Program-made: the position numbers and the translations under genes
Part shown: piece after piece, positions 9,543 to 12,855 of the stretch
How the letters are laid out: each line of letters opens with the position of its first letter
How positions within the stretch are numbered: position 1 is the stretch's first letter
Assembly (NCBI GenBank): GCA_025094145.1
Contig: JALLLS010000187.1
Location: 1 to 12,855, forward strand
Length of the DNA stretch: 12,855 bases
DNA from: Spinellus fusiger
Taxonomy: Eukaryota; Mucoromycota; Mucoromycetes; Mucorales; Phycomycetaceae
Direction: 5' to 3'
The notes under the pieces: model-generated
Databases searched by the model: none
What the model was told of the DNA's origin: nothing
The model's input: only the letters and a program-made list of their open reading frames with translations

Positions 9543-9968
9543 TTGGATACAAAGGCTAGTCTAGGGAAATCAAAGAGGGTACATGAACAGGGACACAACA
9601 CACGATTTGAGCACAATGAGTAACTAGGCAACTAATCACTGAAAAAGAGACAAAAGGATGGAGATCTTGTGGTTGATGTCGATGAGTTCTTTACATCAAA
9701 GGTGAGCATGATTTACTTCTCACCCAATATGAAAAGCTCTTTTAACAGTTACTCTGTTTTGTTTTCTTTTTTTGTTCTCAAGATCTGCCACACTTATAAC
9801 ACAAATATCCTCACTGAGGCATTAGTGAATTTCAACAGTATCCGCGCTTGCCAAAGTTGCGGAATTGTTTGGAACAGAGATGTGAATGCATCAAAGAATA
9901 TCTATACGATTGCAGAAGAGGCTTTGAATGGTCGCCACCGACCAGTTCTTTTCTGTCAAGAAGCATAG
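9543..9968 (+). pseudogene. Fanzor/TnpB-like RNA-guided nuclease relic: C-terminal zinc ribbon and RuvC-III
   Basis: TnpB and its eukaryotic relatives (Fanzor) are RuvC-type, RNA-guided nucleases carried by transposons. Only the C-terminal end is readable. A first stretch (9543-9701) carries stops at 9621 and 9633, then reads DGDLVVDVDEFFTSK. A likely intron follows (9702-9782; GTGAGC donor, pyrimidine tract, CAAG acceptor; 81 nt, in phase), then exon 9783-9968. The join gives DEFFTSK-ICHTYNTN, the usual (E/D)(F/Y)xTSxxC start of the zinc ribbon. The second cysteine of the first pair is Tyr (TAT; one G-to-A change from Cys). The second pair and RuvC-III are intact: CQSCGIVWNRDVNASKNI, including the catalytic Asp. 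The tail NGRHRPVLFCQEA has the GRxRPxLF ending I associate with mucoralean copies. RuvC-I and RuvC-II are not found upstream, so the copy is 5'-truncated and dead. Family call is strong; the exact Fanzor clade is not resolved. Confidence 0.82.
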
Positions 9969-9997
9969 ATACTCTTTGATGCATTCATATCATATAT

Positions 9998-10036
9998 CGC
10001 CACATCGAAAGTGGTTTCCTTCGGGATTCAGATATT
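9998..10036 (+). other. Foldable 3' flank of the Fanzor-like relic (possible omega-RNA scaffold remnant)
   Basis: Beginning 29 nt after the stop codon, CCAC (10000-10003) can pair with GTGG (10011-10014). TCC-TTCG-GGA (10017-10026) forms a stem with the stable C(UUCG)G tetraloop. An alternative outer stem joins ATCGAA (10004-10009) to TTC-A-GAT (10027-10033). In TnpB and Fanzor elements the guide scaffold lies at and just beyond the 3' end of the nuclease gene, so the location fits. Base pairing is seen; the omega-RNA role is inference. Confidence 0.35.
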
Positions 10037-10378
10037 TACAGGTAAATTTACATAATAATCTTTATTTAAGAACTAACATGAATACATAATTTATTTTTGC
10101 TTCTTTTCAAATCTATGTCATTTCTAAACAATTGTATTTCGACTATTTCCTTTTATATCCTAAAGACCTCCTGGTGTGTAGGTAGCCTGGCAAGTAGAAT
10201 TCTAAAGTATGCCCCAAGAAAGATGAATCATGAACTTCCTATATGGCCCAATGATCTTTATTCTCAAATTACAGAGAAATAGCACCCCATTAAATGCTCT
10301 TAATCCATGCAGCATCACTTACTGATCAAAGAGATCAACTGTTGATGTTCCTACTCCATACCTTTTCTAATGTACACT

Positions 10379-10384
10379 AATAAA
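10379..10384 (+). terminator. AATAAA poly(A) signal candidate, plus strand
   Basis: AATAAA about 100 nt after the small plus-strand frame that ends at 10282. A chance match is quite possible in AT-rich DNA. Confidence 0.2.
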
Positions 10385-10412
10385 GACAATGCCTATATGA
10401 AGTTCAAGAATG

Positions 10413-10418
10413 TTTATT
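10413..10418 (-). terminator. AATAAA poly(A) signal candidate for the siderophore synthetase gene
   Basis: AATAAA on the minus strand about 220 nt downstream of the stop codon at 10639-10637. It is the only exact match I found between the stop codon and this point. Confidence 0.35.
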
Positions 10419-10636
10419 TTATATATATTTATAAAGGAAATATTAATGCAATAATAAGTAAATGAGGGAAGAATTATACAGTTTTTAAGACAACGTCTTC
10501 AACAGTCTGGGGTTGGTAATGAATGACATTAGGCACTGGACAATAAATGTACTATGATAACAAAACAGAAGCCGATGAGTAACTGTAGTATCATATCTAT
10601 CTCTTTATCTTTTCTCTTCTCCTTTTCTTTGTATAC

Positions 10637-12560
10637 TTACATCTCGGTATAGCTCCTCAATTTCATACGCATCAACATTTACCAGGTACCTTCTTTGTCT
10701 CCATAAATACTGGCCACATGGAATGATCCCTGGGAATCATTTGGCCATGTAGCCACGGAGAATAGCCCAACCACGACCATCGTAATGCATTCCCAAGACA
10801 CGGATCAACCTTTGAAGATGAGAGTGAATCAATGTATGGTATAGCAACTTATACACCTCCTCTAATGAGTCTGCAACAACACAACTTTCAGGCAATACGC
10901 TGATATTAACGCCAGTAGTTGCCTTGAGTGTTTCTTTGTGGACTTTAATACCACCAAAATCACGAATCACAAATCCCTGGAGCAGCCCAGTCTTTGATCA
11001 AATCTCGCCAGTGTGTTTTGTCCGTGGGCTTCAAATGCTACACCATTGACCAAACAAGGTGGCAAAAAGGCCTCCAATGCCAAGCGAATGTAGCGGTCTA
11101 AAAAGGCCACTATCTTATCATCGCTGTCAAGCTGCCACACATGAGTCACCAAAGTAGTGTCTGTGTCAGGGCGCTGTATCTTTCCACAAGAGCCGCACAA
11201 ACAATGACCTTATCACTATCATTGGTATTAAGAGGCACAATTCAGCAGCTTCACGCAGGACACAGCTACAGTGTTTGGAAATATCAAAGTTCTCATTCTT
11301 ATGAACAACACTCCCCAACTCACGCTGTACTGTCAGCACATTATGATCATAGGTGAGTTTAGGCACCACTTCGAATGAGAATCCTGGACCAAAGTGGGTG
11401 GAGAAGGGTGTGATGGTGCGAAGGGCCGATGATATTTTCACCCCCAGAGCAAGTTTAATACTTAATCCTGGAAGGACTTCAGGTACAGCCACTGATCTTA
11501 GAGAAGTAAGACTTTCGATTGTCACACTGTTCACAGCAGGAAGGACAATGGCTTCAGGGAATTTGGAGAGATTAGGCAGTTGGAGTTCATGGATGGGGAT
11601 AAGACACTGTCGGAGTATTCAGCTCGAACCTGCATAGCTGTTTTTCCTGGTGTTTTGTTAAGAATACAGTCTACAATGGGTGCAGAGAGAGATTCAAACT
11701 CGCCACGAATCTTGAGAGATGAACGTGGGAGACAGACAAGCCTCAAAAGAGGATGTTCCAAATTGACCTTGTTGGGATTCAGTGGAGGCATAGGGGGATA
11801 GCTCCTACGTGCCTTGTGCATCTGTAGAAGGAGAGAAGGAGTGAGTGGCAGTAGAGATGGTAATGGACTTACGGGATGGGTAGCATGGCCTTCCAATACA
11901 GATTGCTCCCATTGCACACTAGAAGATGCAAGAGTAGGCAGTGGTTTGGGATGATCGTAGGCATAGTCTACACGGGTGAGTAATAGATATTAAAGGACCT
12001 AGCTTACTTGATGAACAATAGAACTCTTCACTCTTCACCAATCTCCTCTCTTAAATGAGGGTCAACGTTAAAGTCAAAGGGCAAACTGTGTCCACAACTG
12101 AACAGCATCATAATGATCGATTAAACTACTAGCACTGAATGAAAAGTCTTCCTTGAGAACACAAAGAGCATTGTACACCTTCTCACAAAGAACGTCTGTA
12201 GTAGAGATTGTCTGTGTTTCTTGCATCGAGATGGAGTAGATATGGGGCAGCATATCCATAGGATCAATGAGTTCAATTCTTGGGGCACTGTACTTCTTTA
12301 AGAGTAATACAGGAGCCTGGAGCAGTAGAGAGAATAGGAAGACCACGCAAGGCACTACAGCCACACAATCAGATAGACGGCAGGTTTACAGATAAGTTGA
12401 CCTGACAGTTGGGCCGTACCAAAAGACAGACGGGTGTATCACCACAGGGAATATAGTAAGCAGCCACCAATGTTTCCATCACCAAGCATGAGATAAGCCG
12501 AGACGTAGTAGCGAACTTTGCATACTGGGTATTCTTGGGAACAGAAAAGGGAGCAGGCAT
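10637..12560 (-). CDS. rfs: NIS (IucA/IucC family) siderophore synthetase, probable rhizoferrin synthetase, with multiple apparent frameshifts
   Basis: NIS synthetases adenylate a citrate carboxylate and transfer it to an amine; the Rhizopus member Rfs makes rhizoferrin from citrate and diaminobutane for iron uptake. Exons: 12560-12390, 12316-12008, 11967-11873, 11821-10637. Introns: 73, 40 and 51 nt, all GT-AG. Start MPAPFSVPKNTQYAKFATTS; end GK-C-MRMKLRSYTEM with TAA at 10639-10637. Total is about 588 residues, usual for the family. Landmarks: PRIELIDPMDMLPHIY (about 65-85), GHATHPMHKARRS spanning intron 3 (about 186-198), the ATP-binding KISSALRTITPF (about 320-330), AFEAHGQNTLARFD, and VIRDFGGIKVH (about 478). 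The frame must shift near 12076-12081, 12030, the 12007/11967 splice, 11600, 11235, 11182, 10991, 10741 and 10674. Eight fit loss of one base, usually from a short run (for example VE-KIQRPDTD lacks one A). Substitutions look mild and motifs survive, so a recent pseudogene or assembly indels are both possible. The rhizoferrin product is inferred from family. Confidence 0.88.
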
Positions 12561-12611
12561 AGTAGAGAAAGTGTAGCTTTGGATGAACAATGAAATGTCG
12601 CAAATCCCAAG

Positions 12612-12617
12612 TTTATT
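12612..12617 (-). terminator. AATAAA on the minus strand, 43 nt after the stop of a possible upstream gene
   Basis: AATAAA reads 12617 to 12612 on the minus strand. It could be the poly(A) signal of the possible gene end at 12660-12806, or a TATA-like element about 55 nt upstream of the siderophore synthetase start codon. Confidence 0.25.
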
Positions 12618-12655
12618 TATGTGTAAACAAAATAACAAAGGTCTGGAAAAATCAG

Positions 12656-12661
12656 TTATCT
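12656..12661 (-). promoter_or_regulatory. GATA motif (AGATAA) upstream of the siderophore synthetase
   Basis: AGATAA on the minus strand, about 100 nt upstream of the start codon, matches the HGATAR core bound by fungal iron-responsive GATA repressors (Urbs1/SreA/Sre1 family). The role in this gene is inference; hexamers of this kind are common in AT-rich DNA. Confidence 0.3.
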
Positions 12662-12855
12662 ATGATGCTTGATCGAAGCATAGATTAGCGTCATTTTTAA
12701 AGTTTCCTGACCAGTGCATCAAGTCGCCTTTTGAATCATTGATGCCGGTAGTATAGAGTTTATTACAGTCATCATTGCCTTTTTCAATGTATTTTGGATT
12801 ACCCTTTCATCTGTTTTTCTATAAAGACATGTATGGAAGGCATCAATTTTCAATG
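12660..12855 (-). CDS. Possible C-terminal end of an unrecognised gene at the right edge
   Basis: Two overlapping minus-strand frames look more protein-like than the desert frames. One runs about 12806-12660 and ends HWSGNFKNDANLCFDQAS with a TAG stop. The other is open from the window edge and contains DAFHTCLYRKTDERVIQNTL before a TGA near 12724. They might be one frame-shifted exon like the neighbouring gene, or chance. AATAAA lies 43 nt beyond the TAG. I do not recognise either, and the remainder lies outside the window. Confidence 0.2.
12665..12681. repeat. Palindrome ATGCTT-GATCG-AAGCAT
   Basis: A 6-bp perfect stem around a 5-nt centre, next to the GATA motif in the region upstream of the siderophore synthetase. 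It could be a regulatory site or a chance hairpin. Confidence 0.4.

Larger units (their letters stand above)
10037..10636. other. Spacer between the Fanzor-like relic and the siderophore gene
   Basis: It holds a small plus-strand open frame (ATG 10115, stop 10280-10282, 55 codons) that I do not recognise and no other coding evidence. Candidate poly(A) signals point at each other (plus 10379, minus 10418), so transcripts may converge here. The stretch 10160-10290 is somewhat richer in GC than its flanks. Confidence 0.45.

Noticed and set aside
10115..10282. 55-codon plus-strand frame after the Fanzor-like relic
   Set aside because: Not recognised. Could be a small gene or an exon, but there is too little evidence for a CDS call; noted in the spacer entry.
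11141..11801. Plus-strand frames of 70-95 codons over the siderophore synthetase
   Set aside because: Antisense shadows of the conserved NIS synthetase exon.

Overview
The window looks like nuclear DNA of an early-diverging fungus, most likely Mucoromycota (Mucorales). The grounds are protein genes split by very short GT-AG introns (38-73 nt), very AT-rich spacers, a Fanzor/TnpB-type transposon remnant, and an IucA/IucC-family siderophore synthetase that resembles the rhizoferrin synthetase (Rfs) of Rhizopus. No organism can be named from the sequence alone.

Left edge (1-1044, minus strand): the N-terminal two thirds of a mitochondrial iron-dependent alcohol dehydrogenase of the hydroxyacid-oxoacid transhydrogenase type (ADHFE1/HOT). 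It has four exons in view, all in clean frame, and runs off the left end. Its upstream region carries a perfect CACGTG E-box. Next comes a 546-bp array of CAA/CAG/AAT/AGT triplets (about 1371-1916) and a patch of simple tandem repeats (2096-2228).

Middle (about 2230-9440): more than 7 kb of very AT-rich DNA with no gene I can support. It holds microsatellites, several perfect short inverted repeats, a TCGA-rich pocket near 4267-4426, and possible traces of old coding DNA (a gag-like motif near 9187 and minus-strand splice-like signals at 8749-8959).

9443-10036 (plus strand): a decayed mobile-element piece. It encodes the C-terminal zinc-ribbon and RuvC-III part of a Fanzor/TnpB-like RNA-guided nuclease, with a recognisable intron, premature stops upstream and one lost zinc-ribbon cysteine. 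Two hairpins precede it, and the stretch after its stop codon can fold, including a C(UUCG)G tetraloop. That stretch is where an omega-RNA scaffold would be expected.

10637-12560 (minus strand): a four-exon NIS synthetase gene, probably rfs. It is recognisable end to end but needs about nine reading-frame corrections, mostly single-base losses in short runs. It is therefore either a recent pseudogene or carries assembly indels; the neighbouring ADHFE1 reading shows none. A GATA motif lies about 100 bp upstream of its start, as would be expected for iron control. A possible C-terminal end of another minus-strand gene lies at the right edge. Nothing links the functions of the two main genes: one is mitochondrial 4-hydroxybutyrate oxidation, the other iron acquisition.
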